Source: JBDFMH01 sp047238125 (GTDB lineage Bacteria; Pseudomonadota; Alphaproteobacteria; Sphingomonadales; Sphingomonadaceae). From it: a stretch of 64,000 bases of DNA. The position numbers and the translations under genes are program-made. Under the pieces are notes generated by a model that saw nothing but the letters and a program-made list of their open reading frames with translations, was not told the origin of the DNA and ran no database searches. Of the stretch, positions 1 to 9,098 are shown piece after piece. Location of the stretch: assembly GCF_047238125.1 (NCBI RefSeq), contig NZ_JBDFMH010000001.1, positions 2,790,001-2,854,000 on the forward strand, given 5' to 3'. Every line of letters starts with the position of its first letter. Within the stretch, counting starts at the first letter, position 1.

Positions 1-329
1 GTATTGTCGGTGCTGGCGACATCGGACCGCACGCCGGGCTCGCCCACGCGGCCGGCCTGGCCGACGATCGCCGCCTCGCCCGCGCTGCGCTGCGCCGGGC
101 CGCCGAACAGTGCCTGCAGAGCCTGGCCGCTCGAGTCGGCTTCCTGCGGGCGGGGGGCACCCGGCTTCGGCGGGGTCAGCGCGAAATCGGGCGGGATCAC
201 CAGCGGTGCGCGGCGCGCGACCTGGAATTCGTCCGGCCCCGATCGGCCGAATATGCCGCTGCCGCTCGTGCAGCCGCCCAGCAGCGCTACGGCGCCGATC
301 AAGCCCAGTGCGGTCAAACCCTTACGCAT
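1..329 (-). CDS. DUF3035-type lipoprotein (3' end outside window)
   Basis: The reading frame runs off the left edge, so only the first 109 or so residues are seen. The N-terminus is a lipoprotein signal: a short basic start, a hydrophobic run, then a lipobox LLGGC at about residues 16-20. After that come GPDEFQVARRAPLVIPPDF and a proline-rich stretch, which is the pattern of the DUF3035 family of outer-membrane-associated lipoproteins in alphaproteobacteria. The ATG overlaps the lspA stop codon by 8 bases, so it is translationally coupled to the signal peptidase II that would mature it. The exact function is unknown. Confidence 0.75.
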   Translation of the reverse strand, partial: MRKGLTALGLIGAVALLGGCTSGSGIFGRSGPDEFQVARRAPLVIPPDFALTPPKPGAPRPQEADSSGQALQALFGGPAQRSAGEAAIVGQAGRVGEPGVRSDVASTDN

Positions 330-831
330 TCACATTCTCCGATAGATCGGGCCTGTCGCGCGCCAGCAAGGCGCGCAGCACCAGCAGCAGGACCCCGATG
401 GTAATCGCCGCATCGGCGACATTGAAGACCAAAAACGGGCTCCAGCTGCCGAAGTGCAGGTTGGCGAAATCGACGACATAGCCGAACCGCGCCCGATCGA
501 GAATGTTGCCGAGCGCACCGCCCAGCACCAGCCCGAGTGCCATGACATCGGCGCGCGCCTTTTCGCGCCACATCCAGATCAGCACGCCGATCGCGATTGC
601 GGCCGTCATCGCCACCAGCAGCCAGCGCGCGAAATTGGTGTCGGCGGTCAGGAAACCCATCGATACGCCGCGATTCTCGACCCACTTCAGCTCGAAGATG
701 GGCAGGATCTCGCGCGTGCCGATCTCCTGCAGGCGCACGACCGACACGATGATCCACTTCGTCACCTGATCGGCCAGGAACACCAGTGCTGCGACCGACA
801 GGCCGAGCGCACGATGATTGCGCGCGATCAT
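322..831 (-). CDS. lspA: Lipoprotein signal peptidase (signal peptidase II)
   Basis: This 169-residue inner-membrane aspartyl protease removes signal peptides from diacylglyceryl-modified prolipoproteins. It has four hydrophobic segments. The conserved block GNILDRARFGYVVDF near residues 115-130 carries both catalytic aspartates. The start chosen is the ATG at 831, which overlaps the ileS stop as ATGA; an open frame continues further upstream, but only inside ileS. The ileS-lspA order is common in proteobacteria. Confidence 0.95.
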   Translation of the reverse strand: MIARNHRALGLSVAALVFLADQVTKWIIVSVVRLQEIGTREILPIFELKWVENRGVSMGFLTADTNFARWLLVAMTAAIAIGVLIWMWREKARADVMALGLVLGGALGNILDRARFGYVVDFANLHFGSWSPFLVFNVADAAITIGVLLLVLRALLARDRPDLSENVNA

Positions 832-3782
832 GCCGCGACGACGCTTGCGCAGCGATCGCACAGGTCGCCGTCCTGCTTCACCTCGGGCAGGTGGCGCCAG
901 CAGCGGCCGCATTTATGGTGATCGGTGACGTGCACGATCGCGACCGGGCCGTGGGACACCGTTTCCTGGCCGACATCGGCGACGATGAACAGTTCGGCCA
1001 GCTCCGCGCTGGTCGCCAGCGGGCGATCGCCGACATCGGGGAAGCCCAGCGTGACGACTGCCTCCAGGCTCGATCCGATCTCCTTCGCGCGGCGTTTGGG
1101 CTCGATCTCGCGCGTCACGAGCTCGCGGAGTGATCGGAGCGCGGCCCAGCGATCGGCCAGCGCGGTATCGATCCAGTCGGCGTCCACTTCGGGCCATTCC
1201 AGCAGGTGCACCGATCCGCGATCCGGATAGCGCGTTCCCCACACTTCCTCCGCGGTGAAGCACAGGATCGGCGCGGCATAGCGGACAAGCGTGTGGAACA
1301 GCACGTCCAGTACCGTGCGATAGGCGCGCCGCTTCGGATCGGCAGGCGCGTCGCAATAGAGGCTGTCTTTCCGGATATCGAAGAAGAAGGCGGACAGATC
1401 GTCCTGGCAGAAATCGGTCAGCGCGCGGGCATAGCGGGTGAATTCGAACGCCTCGGTCGCGGCGCGCAGCGTGGCATCGAGCGTCGCCAGCCGGTGCAGC
1501 ATGTAGCGCTCGAGCTCGGGCATCTCGTCCACGCCGATCCGCTCGTCCTCGCCGAACCCGTCCAGCGCGCCGAGCAGGTAGCGGAAGCTGTTGCGCAGCT
1601 TGCGATACGCGTCCGACGTGGTGGCCAGCACCTCCTTGCCGATGCGGACATCCTCGAAATAATCGGTCGAGGCGACCCACAGCCGCAGGATGTCGGCCCC
1701 ACTTTCGCCGATGATCTTCAGTGGATCGACGACGTTGCCGATCGATTTCGACATCTTGCGGCCCTGCCCGTCGAGCGCGAAGCCGTGGGTCAGCACCGCA
1801 TCATAGGGCGCGCGGCCGCGGGTGCCGCAGCTTTCCAGCAGCGAGGACTGGAACCAGCCGCGATGCTGGTCCGATCCTTCAAGGTACAGGTTCGCGCGCA
1901 CGCCCTTGCCGTAGCGCGCCTCGACCACGAAGGCGTGGGTCGATCCGCTGTCGAACCAGACGTCGAGGATGTCGTTGACGGGCTCGAAATCGGCCAGCGC
2001 ATGGTCCGCGCCCAGGATCGCCTGATGATCGGCGGTGAACCACGCATCCGCGCCGCCCGCCTCGAACGCCGCCACGATGCGTGCGTTGACTTGAGGATCG
2101 CGCAGATAATCGCCGGTCCTGCGGTTCACGTAGAGTGCGATCGGCACACCCCAGGCGCGCTGGCGCGAGATCACCCAGTCGGGCCGGCCTTCCACCATCG
2201 CCTGGATGCGGTTGCGCGATTTGGACGGCACCCAGCGCGTGTCGTCGATCGCGGCGAGCGCGGTCTGGCGAAGCGTGGCGTCGTCGCCGGCCGCGCGGTC
2301 CATCGGAATGAACCATTGCGGGGTCGCGCGGAAGATCACCTTCGCCTTGGAGCGCCAGCTATGCGGATAGCTGTGGCTGTAATCCGCGCTCGCCGCCAGC
2401 AGCGCGCCCGCCGCGCGCAGATCGGCGCAGATCGGCCCGTCTGGCGCGTTGAACTTGGGGTTGATGACTGAGCCCTGCCCGCCCAGCCATGCCCAGTCTG
2501 CACGATATTTCCCGTCGCCCTCGACCGCGAACACCGGATCCAGCCCATGCGCCTTGCACAGCTCGAAATCATCCTCGCCATGATCGGGCGCCATATGGAC
2601 GAGCCCGGTGCCGGCATCGGTGGTGACGAAATCGCCGGGCAGGAACGGGCGCGGCTTGGCGAAGAAGGCGAGCGTGGCCTCATCCACCCCGTCACCCCGG
2701 CCTTGATCCGGGGGCCCGCTGCCGTCGTGCGTCGTCGAAGAAGAAGCGGGATCCCGGCTTTCGCCGGGATGACGAAGGAAGTTGTAGATCGGGTGGCGGG
2801 CAGTCGCTCCGGCGAGATCAGTGCCCTTCCAAGCGCCGAACTCGCTCCAGCTGGACACGCCGACGCGTTTGGCCAACGCTTCTAAAAGAGGTCGCGCAAC
2901 GAGCAGCCTTTTGTTTGCTACAGCGTCCGCGTTGGCAAACGACGCGTCCGTCAGCTCGCGACCATGGCTTCCTTCGACGAGCGCGTACTCAACCTCCGGC
3001 CCGTAAGCCAGAGCCTGGTTCACCGGGATCGTCCACGGCGTCGTCGTCCAAATCACCGCGTATGCGCCGACCAGTTCGGGGGCGTTCGGGGCTTCCACGA
3101 TCTCGAACGCCACGTCGATCTGGGTCGAGACGATATCCTCATACTCGACCTCGGCCTCCGCCAGCGCGGTCTTCTCGACCGGGCTCCACATCACCGGCTT
3201 GGCGCCGCGATACAGCTGGCCGCTCTCGGCGAACTGCAGCAGCTCGCCGACGATCGCCGCCTCGGCTTCGAACTTCATTGTCAGATAGGGATCGTCCCAA
3301 TCGCCCATCACGCCCAGTCGTTCGAACTGGGGACGCTGGATCGCGACCCACTTCTCGGCATAGGCGCGGCATTCGGCGCGGAACTGGTCGACCGGCACCT
3401 CGTCCTTGCTGCGCTTCTTCTGGCGGTAGCTTTCCTCCACCTTCCATTCGATCGGCAGGCCGTGGCAATCCCAGCCCGGCACATAGGGCGCATCCCTGCC
3501 CAGCAGCGTCTGGCTGCGGACGACGATGTCCTTGAGCACCTTGTTCATCGCATGGCCCATGTGGATGTCGCCATTGGCGTAGGGTGGGCCATCGTGGAGG
3601 ATGAAGCGGTCGCGACCGGCGCGGGCTTCGCGGATCTGCCGATAAAGCTGTTCGTCCGCCCAGCGACCGAGGATCGCGGGCTCCTTGGCGGCAAGCCCCG
3701 CCTTCATCGGAAAATCGGTCTTCGGCAGGAAGACGGTCTGGCGCCAATCCTGCTGCGCTTCGGGCGGGGTGGTATCGGTCAT
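828..3782 (-). CDS. ileS: Isoleucyl-tRNA synthetase
   Basis: This 984-residue class I aminoacyl-tRNA synthetase charges tRNA-Ile. Visible motifs are the HIGH-type signature in PPYANGDIHMGHAMNK near residue 65, the editing-domain block TTDAGTGLVHMAPDHGEDDF, the KMSKS loop in GRKMSKSIGN, and a C-terminal zinc ribbon CGRCWRHLPEV...CDRC. The start is the ATG at 3782, which gives the usual N-terminus with DFPMKAGLA. In the CP1 editing domain, ahead of FFAKPRPFLPGDF, there is an extra segment of roughly 30 residues that coincides with an imperfect inverted-repeat DNA element (2691-2773), inserted without breaking the frame. It sits within the thyA-folA-ribF-ileS-lspA operon. Confidence 0.97.
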   Translation of the reverse strand: MTDTTPPEAQQDWRQTVFLPKTDFPMKAGLAAKEPAILGRWADEQLYRQIREARAGRDRFILHDGPPYANGDIHMGHAMNKVLKDIVVRSQTLLGRDAPYVPGWDCHGLPIEWKVEESYRQKKRSKDEVPVDQFRAECRAYAEKWVAIQRPQFERLGVMGDWDDPYLTMKFEAEAAIVGELLQFAESGQLYRGAKPVMWSPVEKTALAEAEVEYEDIVSTQIDVAFEIVEAPNAPELVGAYAVIWTTTPWTIPVNQALAYGPEVEYALVEGSHGRELTDASFANADAVANKRLLVARPLLEALAKRVGVSSWSEFGAWKGTDLAGATARHPIYNFLRHPGESRDPASSSTTHDGSGPPDQGRGDGVDEATLAFFAKPRPFLPGDFVTTDAGTGLVHMAPDHGEDDFELCKAHGLDPVFAVEGDGKYRADWAWLGGQGSVINPKFNAPDGPICADLRAAGALLAASADYSHSYPHSWRSKAKVIFRATPQWFIPMDRAAGDDATLRQTALAAIDDTRWVPSKSRNRIQAMVEGRPDWVISRQRAWGVPIALYVNRRTGDYLRDPQVNARIVAAFEAGGADAWFTADHQAILGADHALADFEPVNDILDVWFDSGSTHAFVVEARYGKGVRANLYLEGSDQHRGWFQSSLLESCGTRGRAPYDAVLTHGFALDGQGRKMSKSIGNVVDPLKIIGESGADILRLWVASTDYFEDVRIGKEVLATTSDAYRKLRNSFRYLLGALDGFGEDERIGVDEMPELERYMLHRLATLDATLRAATEAFEFTRYARALTDFCQDDLSAFFFDIRKDSLYCDAPADPKRRAYRTVLDVLFHTLVRYAAPILCFTAEEVWGTRYPDRGSVHLLEWPEVDADWIDTALADRWAALRSLRELVTREIEPKRRAKEIGSSLEAVVTLGFPDVGDRPLATSAELAELFIVADVGQETVSHGPVAIVHVTDHHKCGRCWRHLPEVKQDGDLCDRCASVVAA
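2691..2773. repeat. Palindromic repeat element inserted in frame in ileS
   Basis: The arms 2691-2720 and 2745-2773 form an imperfect inverted repeat. Both carry the GTCA[CT]CCCGGC...CCCGCT type of sequence, and a 24-base loop separates them. In the reading direction of ileS it encodes RHPGESRDP and following residues. Peptides of this kind are known products of dispersed palindromic repeats in alphaproteobacteria. It is not part of normal IleS. No second copy was noticed in this window. Confidence 0.8.
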
Positions 3783-3855
3783 GTCGAGCGCGGCCTTAGC
3801 GCGTGTTCCTCCACACTCAAAGCATCGCGTCGCCACATCGACGCTGCCTTCGTTG

Positions 3856-4779
3856 TCAGGCGAGCCGCCGCCGCGCCTCGGTGCAGTCAGCATCCATCTG
3901 TGTGGTCAGGGCATCGAGGCTGTCGAACTTCGCTTCGGCGCGGATGAAGCTGATCAGCGCCACTTCGATGCGCTGGCCGTAGAGATCCTCCGCGAAATCG
4001 AAGAAATAGGGTTCGAGCAGTTCCTTGGGCGGATCGAATGTCGGGCGGATGCCGAGGTTGGCGGCCCCATCCAAAACGCGGCCATCGGGCAGCAGGCCCC
4101 GCACCGCATAGATGCCGTAAGCCGGGCGCAGATAGCGATCGAGCGGCAGGTTGGCTGTGGGATAGCCGATGGTGCGACCTACCTTGTCGCCATGCTGCAC
4201 GATCCCCTCGATCGTGAAGGGTCGGGTCAGCAGCCGGGTCGCGGTCTCGCAGTCGCCGGAGCGCAATGCGTCGCGGATCCGGCTCGACGAGACCGGGCCG
4301 TCGGCATCGGCCACCGCGCCGATCGCATGCGTGGCCAGGCCATGCGCGCGGCCCAGTTCGGCCAGCACCGCGACATTGCCGCCGCGATCCTTGCCGAAGG
4401 TGAAATCCTGGCCGGTCACCACTGCGGCGGCGGCGGCACGCGCCACCAGCCGCTCGGCCACGAACGCCTCTGCCGTCAGCGCCGCCAGTTCGGCATCGAA
4501 GGCGAACACCAGCATCGCATCGGCCCCGGCGGCGGCGAACAGCCGTTCGCGCTGGTCGAGCGTCGTCAGGCGGAAGGGCGGGGCATCGGGCCGGAAATAG
4601 CGCACCGGGTGCGGATCGAAGGTGGCGACGATCAGCGGTCTGCCTTCGGCCCGGGCGATATCGCGCGCCGCGCCGACCACCGCCTGATGCCCGCGATGGA
4701 AGCCGTCAAAATTCCCCAGCGCGACGACGGCACCGCGCAGATGGGCGGGAACCGGGCGGTCGCTCGTCAGCCGCTCCAT
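3856..4779 (-). CDS. ribF: Bifunctional riboflavin kinase / FAD synthetase
   Basis: This 307-residue protein phosphorylates riboflavin to FMN and adenylates FMN to FAD. The N-terminal nucleotidyltransferase domain has the motif GNFDGFHRGHQ near residue 22. The C-terminal kinase domain carries KVGRTIGYPTANL and the RPTFDPP segment. Length is normal for the family. It sits 73 bases upstream of ileS on the same strand and about 70 bases downstream of folA, as is usual for ribF-ileS-lspA. Confidence 0.95.
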   Translation of the reverse strand: MERLTSDRPVPAHLRGAVVALGNFDGFHRGHQAVVGAARDIARAEGRPLIVATFDPHPVRYFRPDAPPFRLTTLDQRERLFAAAGADAMLVFAFDAELAALTAEAFVAERLVARAAAAAVVTGQDFTFGKDRGGNVAVLAELGRAHGLATHAIGAVADADGPVSSSRIRDALRSGDCETATRLLTRPFTIEGIVQHGDKVGRTIGYPTANLPLDRYLRPAYGIYAVRGLLPDGRVLDGAANLGIRPTFDPPKELLEPYFFDFAEDLYGQRIEVALISFIRAEAKFDSLDALTTQMDADCTEARRRLA

Positions 4780-4847
4780 GACCGGGCTATAGGAAAGCCG
4801 GCGCGCATCGGCAATCGAGGGATATCGCGATGTCGGCGCGCCGCCTG

Positions 4848-5333
4848 CTATCGATCCGGCCGGTCGCGGAGGATCGTCACGAAATCGAAGTCGGGCCCGC
4901 CCATCTCGCGGGCGGCGACGCGCCAGCCCGAGCCCAGCGGCGGCATCCTTACGTCCCCCTCCGGCGATCGATGCACTTCGGTCAGCTCGATCCGATCGGC
5001 GCGCGGCAGGAACAGAGCGAAGATCTCCGCGCCGCCGATCACCATCATTGCCGGTACATCGCCCACCGCCGCGATCGCGGCATCGACGTCGGCGGCGGTT
5101 TCCGCGCCGTCCGCCTGCCAGGCCCGATCACGCGTCAGCACGATGTGGCGGCGGCCGGACAGCAGGCCGGGCAGGCTTTCAAACGTGCGCCGGCCCATCA
5201 CCATCGGATGGCCCATGGTGATCGCCTTGAAATGCTTGAGGTCGCCGGGCAAGTGCCAGGGCAGGCCACCGTCACGGCCGATCACGCCGTTATCGCCGCG
5301 CGCCACCACCAGCACGATTTCGGGCCGGATCAC
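4848..5333 (-). CDS. folA: Dihydrofolate reductase
   Basis: This 161-residue enzyme reduces dihydrofolate to tetrahydrofolate with NADPH. Motifs seen: NGVIGRDGGLPWHLPGDLKHF (substrate and cofactor region), MGRRTFESLPG, and MMVIGGAEIFALFLPRADRI. The start is a GTG at 5333 that overlaps the thyA stop as GTGA and gives the correct N-terminus; an in-frame extension upstream lies inside thyA and is not needed. Coupling to thyA makes sense, since thymidylate synthase produces the dihydrofolate that this enzyme recycles. Confidence 0.95.
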   Translation of the reverse strand: MIRPEIVLVVARGDNGVIGRDGGLPWHLPGDLKHFKAITMGHPMVMGRRTFESLPGLLSGRRHIVLTRDRAWQADGAETAADVDAAIAAVGDVPAMMVIGGAEIFALFLPRADRIELTEVHRSPEGDVRMPPLGSGWRVAAREMGGPDFDFVTILRDRPDR

Positions 5334-6124
5334 ACCGCCACCGGCGCTGGAATGTGGGCATCGGCCTCGTAGCCTACGATCTCGAAATCCTCGTAGCGAT
5401 AGTCGTCGATCGATCCGGGCCGGCGATGGATCACCAGCTGTGGCAGCGCGCGCGGGGTGCGGGCCAGTTGCAGCCGGGCCTGATCGACATGGTTGCTGTA
5501 CAGGTGGCAATCGCCGCCGGCCCAGATGAATTCGCCGACGCCCAGATCGCATTGCTGGGCCAGGATGTGGGTCAGCAGCGCATAGCTGGCGATGTTGAAC
5601 GGCACGCCCAGGAACATGTCCGCGCTGCGCTGGTAGAGCTGCAGGCTCAGCTTGCCATCGGCGACATGGGTCTGGAACAGGCAGTGGCAGGGGGCGAGCG
5701 CCATCCGGTCGATCTCACCCGGGTTCCACGCGGTCACGATCTGGCGGCGGGATCCGGGGTTCGTGCGGATCGTGCGGATCAGGTCCGCGATCTGGTCGAT
5801 ATGCCGCCCGTCCGCCGCCTCCCACCGACGCCACTGCTGGCCGTAGACCGGGCCGAGATCGCCGGCCTCGTCGGCCCATTCGTCCCAGATCCGCACCTTG
5901 CGATCCTGCAGCCAGCGGACATTGGTATCGCCGCGCAGGAACCAGAGCAGCTCGATGAAGATCGAGCGGACGTGCAGCTTCTTGGTCGTCAGCAACGGAA
6001 AGCCCGCAGCAAGATCGAATCGCAGCTGGTGGCCGAACAACGACCGTGTGCCGACCCCGGTCCGGTCCTGCTGCACCGCGCCGCGATCGAGGATCGCTGC
6101 CATCAGATCGAGATAATTCTGCAC
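5330..6124 (-). CDS. thyA: Thymidylate synthase
   Basis: This 264-residue enzyme makes dTMP from dUMP with methylene-tetrahydrofolate. The catalytic cysteine lies in LAPCHCLFQTHV, followed by LSLQLYQRSADMFLGVPFN and the dUMP-binding GDCHLYSNHVDQ. The start is a GTG at 6124; the resulting N-terminus, MQNYLDLMAAIL, fits the family. It is the first gene of the minus-strand operon. Confidence 0.97.
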   Translation of the reverse strand: MQNYLDLMAAILDRGAVQQDRTGVGTRSLFGHQLRFDLAAGFPLLTTKKLHVRSIFIELLWFLRGDTNVRWLQDRKVRIWDEWADEAGDLGPVYGQQWRRWEAADGRHIDQIADLIRTIRTNPGSRRQIVTAWNPGEIDRMALAPCHCLFQTHVADGKLSLQLYQRSADMFLGVPFNIASYALLTHILAQQCDLGVGEFIWAGGDCHLYSNHVDQARLQLARTPRALPQLVIHRRPGSIDDYRYEDFEIVGYEADAHIPAPVAV

Positions 6125-6243
6125 GCGGGGGCTTATGGCGCGACGGCGGGATCAAGCCAAGCCGGGTCATGATCAGTCCGCTCCGGCACCAGACCGGAGC
6201 AGCTTGGCCGCGCGCGTCGCTGCAAGCTTGTTAACCACGTTCC

Positions 6244-6618
6244 ATGGGCGATGCTTTTCCAGCCAAGGCCACTGCCGCCCTGCTCGCAGATCGCCTGGCC
6301 AATCTGCCGGAAGAACGGCTGGAAGTCGCGCATCTCGATCGCAAGGGCCGATTGCTCGGTTATTCCTCACTGGCGGGTGACGCCGGTTCGGTGCCGCTGC
6401 CGATCCGCCAGATCATCGCCGACGCGCTGGCGCTGGACGCCGATGCGCTGGTGATTGCGCATAACCATCCCAGCGGCGATCCCACGCCAAGCCCCGCCGA
6501 TCTTCGCGCGACCCGCCGGTTGGCCGATGCTGCGCATCCGCTGGGCCTGCGCGTCATCGATCATCTGGTGGTCGGGCGGGGCGGCTGGCACAGCCTTCGC
6601 GCGCTCGGGCTGCTGTGA
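6244..6618 (+). CDS. RadC-like JAB (MPN) domain protein
   Basis: This 124-residue protein consists almost entirely of the RadC/MPN domain. The metal-binding motif is AHNHPSGDPTPSPADL near residue 75, followed by VIDHLVVG and the typical SLRALGLL end. It lacks the N-terminal helix-hairpin region of full-length RadC (about 220 residues). RadC-like proteins are often called DNA repair factors, but a biochemical role is not established. It is divergent from thyA, 119 bases away. Confidence 0.85.
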   Translation: MGDAFPAKATAALLADRLANLPEERLEVAHLDRKGRLLGYSSLAGDAGSVPLPIRQIIADALALDADALVIAHNHPSGDPTPSPADLRATRRLADAAHPLGLRVIDHLVVGRGGWHSLRALGLL

Positions 6619-6672
6619 CAGCATTTGCCTGGTGCCGGTCGCCTGCATGCAGTCCGACGATTTTCACGCGCC

Positions 6673-6822
6673 CTACTCGTCGGGTGGTGACAGATCGATC
6701 CGGATGTGGCGGTGCCGGTCGCGACGCCGTCGCGCGCGCTGATCGCGATTGACGACGATCGCGCAGCCCGTGGCGGCAGCGGCGGCGACGACGGGCAGGG
6801 CGATCATCATGGCGATGGGCAT
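6673..6822 (-). CDS. Small membrane or lipoprotein-like protein, 49 aa
   Basis: This is a short ORF with a good ribosome binding site (GAGGA seven bases before the ATG at 6822). It begins with a hydrophobic stretch, MPIAMMIALPVVAAAAATGC, and ends in an arginine- and histidine-rich tail. The AATGC could be a lipobox, or the segment a membrane anchor. No family is recognised. It fills the gap between the RadC-like gene and the OmpA gene. Confidence 0.4.
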   Translation of the reverse strand: MPIAMMIALPVVAAAAATGCAIVVNRDQRARRRRDRHRHIRIDLSPPDE

Positions 6823-6919
6823 GGAAGTGTCCTCAGCGACTCCGCCTTGTACCGCTTCGCCATGGGCTTCGGCAATCGCCCCGCGGCGGGCCGATGGTCC
6901 CGCCGCGGGGCGAACGGCG

Positions 6920-7762
6920 TCAGTTCAGCGCGGCGAAGCTGCTGGCCTGCTGGCCGACCAAGGTCACTTCGACACGGCGGTTCTGCTGACGGCCGGCATC
7001 GGTCTTGTTGTCGGCGATCGGGTTGGCCTCGCCATGGCCGATCGCCTCGATCCGGGCTGGATCGATCCCGGCCGATGCCAGAGCCTGGCGCACCGCGCCG
7101 GCCCGAGCGTTCGACAGCTGTTGGTTATAGGCATCCGCGCCTTGCGCATCGGTATGCCCGTCGATGCGCACACGCACCTGCGGGTTTGCCTTGAGATAGC
7201 CGGCCAGCGGACGCAGCCGATCGATCGCGCCCGGCTTCAGCTGCGCCTTGCCGGTTTCGAACACCACATCCTGCAGCACCAGCGTGGCGCCCAGCTGGGT
7301 CTGCTTCATCTGATAGTCGCGCATCGCGGCGCGCAGGCCGGCGGCCTCGGCGCGCGCTTCTTGCGCCTCGGCCTGGGCGGCGGCCGCCGTGGCTTCGGCA
7401 TCCGCTAGCCGCGCATCGGTGCGCGCATTGCCGGCGACGCGCATCCGCTCGACGTCGCGCTTCAGCATCGCAATCTTGGCGCGGGTCTTTGCGGTCTCAA
7501 TCAGCGCGTCGATCTGCCCGGTGATGGCGTCGGCTTGGCCGGTCTCGTTCTCGTCGAGATTGTCCAGCAGCGCGGGCAGCGCAGCTTCGGCGCGGTCGAG
7601 CTCGGCACTGCCATTTTCGGCGACGCCCGGCAGCGCACGGGCAGCAGCGATCTTGTCGCGCATCTGATCGACATAGAGCTTGTCGCTCTTGTCCGCGAAC
7701 GCAGGCGTGGCGACGGCGGTCAGCAGCGCCGTGGCGCCGGCCAGCTTCATTATGGTTTTCAT
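6920..7762 (-). CDS. OmpA-family peptidoglycan-binding protein
   Basis: The 280-residue protein has a signal peptide (ending near AFA at residue 23), a long alanine- and glutamate-rich coiled-coil region (about 60-140), and a C-terminal OmpA domain (about 160-275). The domain carries the motif RIDGHTDAQGADAYNQQLS, which binds diaminopimelate in peptidoglycan. A GGGAG site lies seven bases before the ATG. It follows the DUF4398 gene by 14 bases, so the two form an operon. The pair probably supports envelope structure, as in other DUF4398-OmpA pairs. Confidence 0.88.
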   Translation of the reverse strand: MKTIMKLAGATALLTAVATPAFADKSDKLYVDQMRDKIAAARALPGVAENGSAELDRAEAALPALLDNLDENETGQADAITGQIDALIETAKTRAKIAMLKRDVERMRVAGNARTDARLADAEATAAAAQAEAQEARAEAAGLRAAMRDYQMKQTQLGATLVLQDVVFETGKAQLKPGAIDRLRPLAGYLKANPQVRVRIDGHTDAQGADAYNQQLSNARAGAVRQALASAGIDPARIEAIGHGEANPIADNKTDAGRQQNRRVEVTLVGQQASSFAALN

Positions 7763-7776
7763 CGTCTGTCTCCCGT

Positions 7777-8121
7777 TCAGCGCGCGGCGGAAAGCTGGTC
7801 GCGCTCGGCGGTCAGCTTGCGCAGTTCGGCAGTGGCCTGGGCGAGCCCGGCAAGCGCATCGGCCTGGCCGGCATAATGCAGCGCGCGATCCTCGTTATCG
7901 TCACGAATCGCAGTCTCCGCCTTTTCGAGCGCGGCACGGGCGCGTGCCTGCACGTCGGCGGCCTCGCCGCCCACACCGGCCTTGTCGGCCGCCTCGATCT
8001 TCCCGCGCGCCTCGGCAACAGCGGCCCGGGCATCCCGTTCGTCCGCGGCCTGGGCAACGCCCGGCAGCGCCACGGCGGCGAGCGCCATCGCGGCGAAGGC
8101 CGCGTTCAGCTTGCTACGCAT
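7777..8121 (-). CDS. DUF4398-like periplasmic helical protein
   Basis: This 114-residue protein has a signal peptide ending at VAQA (about residue 25). The remainder is charged and alanine-rich and predicted helical, with ARGKIEAADKAG and RALHYAGQADALAGLA resembling DUF4398. GGAG lies seven bases before the ATG. It is the first gene of a two-gene operon with the OmpA protein. The family has no proven function. Confidence 0.75.
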   Translation of the reverse strand: MRSKLNAAFAAMALAAVALPGVAQAADERDARAAVAEARGKIEAADKAGVGGEAADVQARARAALEKAETAIRDDNEDRALHYAGQADALAGLAQATAELRKLTAERDQLSAAR

Positions 8122-8283
8122 GTGATCACTCCAGTCAGTTCAATCGCGGCGGCTCAACCCGATAAGTCGCCAGCTTGTTCCAACATGATCAGGCGGAAGG
8201 CGTAAGTCACTGTAAGGTAAGCGATCCGATTCTTCGCGGAATAGCTGTCGGATTGCGTATGTAAGGGGAGGTTGCCGACCAGA

Positions 8284-9087
8284 TCACTCTGGCAGTCGTT
8301 CGATCAATGCCTTGGCAGCGGCCGGCGCGCGAACCTTGGCGCCGTTTATCATGAAGATGAACACATTGCGGGGTTCGGTCTTCGGGCGTTCCGGGATGAC
8401 ATAGTCGAATCCCTGCGGGCGATGCCCGGCTGCCCAGCTCCGCGCGATCCCGGCCCAGCGATCGAGCGCTTCGGCGGAATAACCGGTCTCGATCGTTTCC
8501 TGCGCGTCCTGCAGCCGGGCATAGACGAAGTCTGCGGTCAGGTCCGGGATCACCGGCCGGCCCGGTCCATCGGCGATCACGACTGCTACCCGATGCGCGC
8601 GCACCAGATCGATGAAGCGTGGATCACGGAAGCTTTCGTGCCGAGGCTCCACCACATGGCGCAGCGCCAACCCGTCCTGCTCGGGCGGCAACAGCTCCAG
8701 GAAGGCTGCGAAATCGTCATGGTCGAACTGCTTGGTCGCCGCGAACTGCCAGAGGATCGGCCCCAGCTTCGGCCCGAGCCGCGTGATCCCCTGTTCGAGG
8801 AAGCGGGTGATCGACTCGCCCGCGTCGGCCAAGACCTTGCGATTCACCGCATAACGCGATGCCTTCAGGCTGAACTGGAAGTCATCCGGCACCGCCGCCG
8901 CCCATTTCTCGAAGCTCTCGGGCTTCTGCCGGCCATAGAAGGTGCCGTTGATCTCGATCGCAGTGACCTGGCCGGCGGCATGCTCCAGCTCGCGCGCGTG
9001 CGGCAGTTTGGGCGGATAGAAGGTTCCGCGCCACGGCTCGTACGTCCAGCCGCCGATCCCCACCCTGATCCGCCCCGCCTGCGTCAT
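8284..9087 (-). CDS. DUF72 (YecE-like) TIM-barrel protein
   Basis: A 267-residue protein starts at the ATG at 9087, with AAGGAAG six bases upstream; a TTG at 9102 is a less likely start. Typical DUF72 motifs are VGIGGWTYEPWRGTFYPP at the start, EINGTFYGRQKPESFEKW, ASRYAVNRKVL, and VEPRHESF. The family adopts a TIM-barrel fold of unknown reaction. It begins 11 bases after the end of the PEBP gene. Confidence 0.9.
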   Translation of the reverse strand: MTQAGRIRVGIGGWTYEPWRGTFYPPKLPHARELEHAAGQVTAIEINGTFYGRQKPESFEKWAAAVPDDFQFSLKASRYAVNRKVLADAGESITRFLEQGITRLGPKLGPILWQFAATKQFDHDDFAAFLELLPPEQDGLALRHVVEPRHESFRDPRFIDLVRAHRVAVVIADGPGRPVIPDLTADFVYARLQDAQETIETGYSAEALDRWAGIARSWAAGHRPQGFDYVIPERPKTEPRNVFIFMINGAKVRAPAAAKALIERLPE

Positions 9088-9098
9088 CGCCGCTTCCT

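Noticed and set aside
1206..2471. Plus-strand ORFs opposite ileS
   Set aside because: They are antisense frames to a clear ileS, with Arg- and Ala-rich shadow composition.
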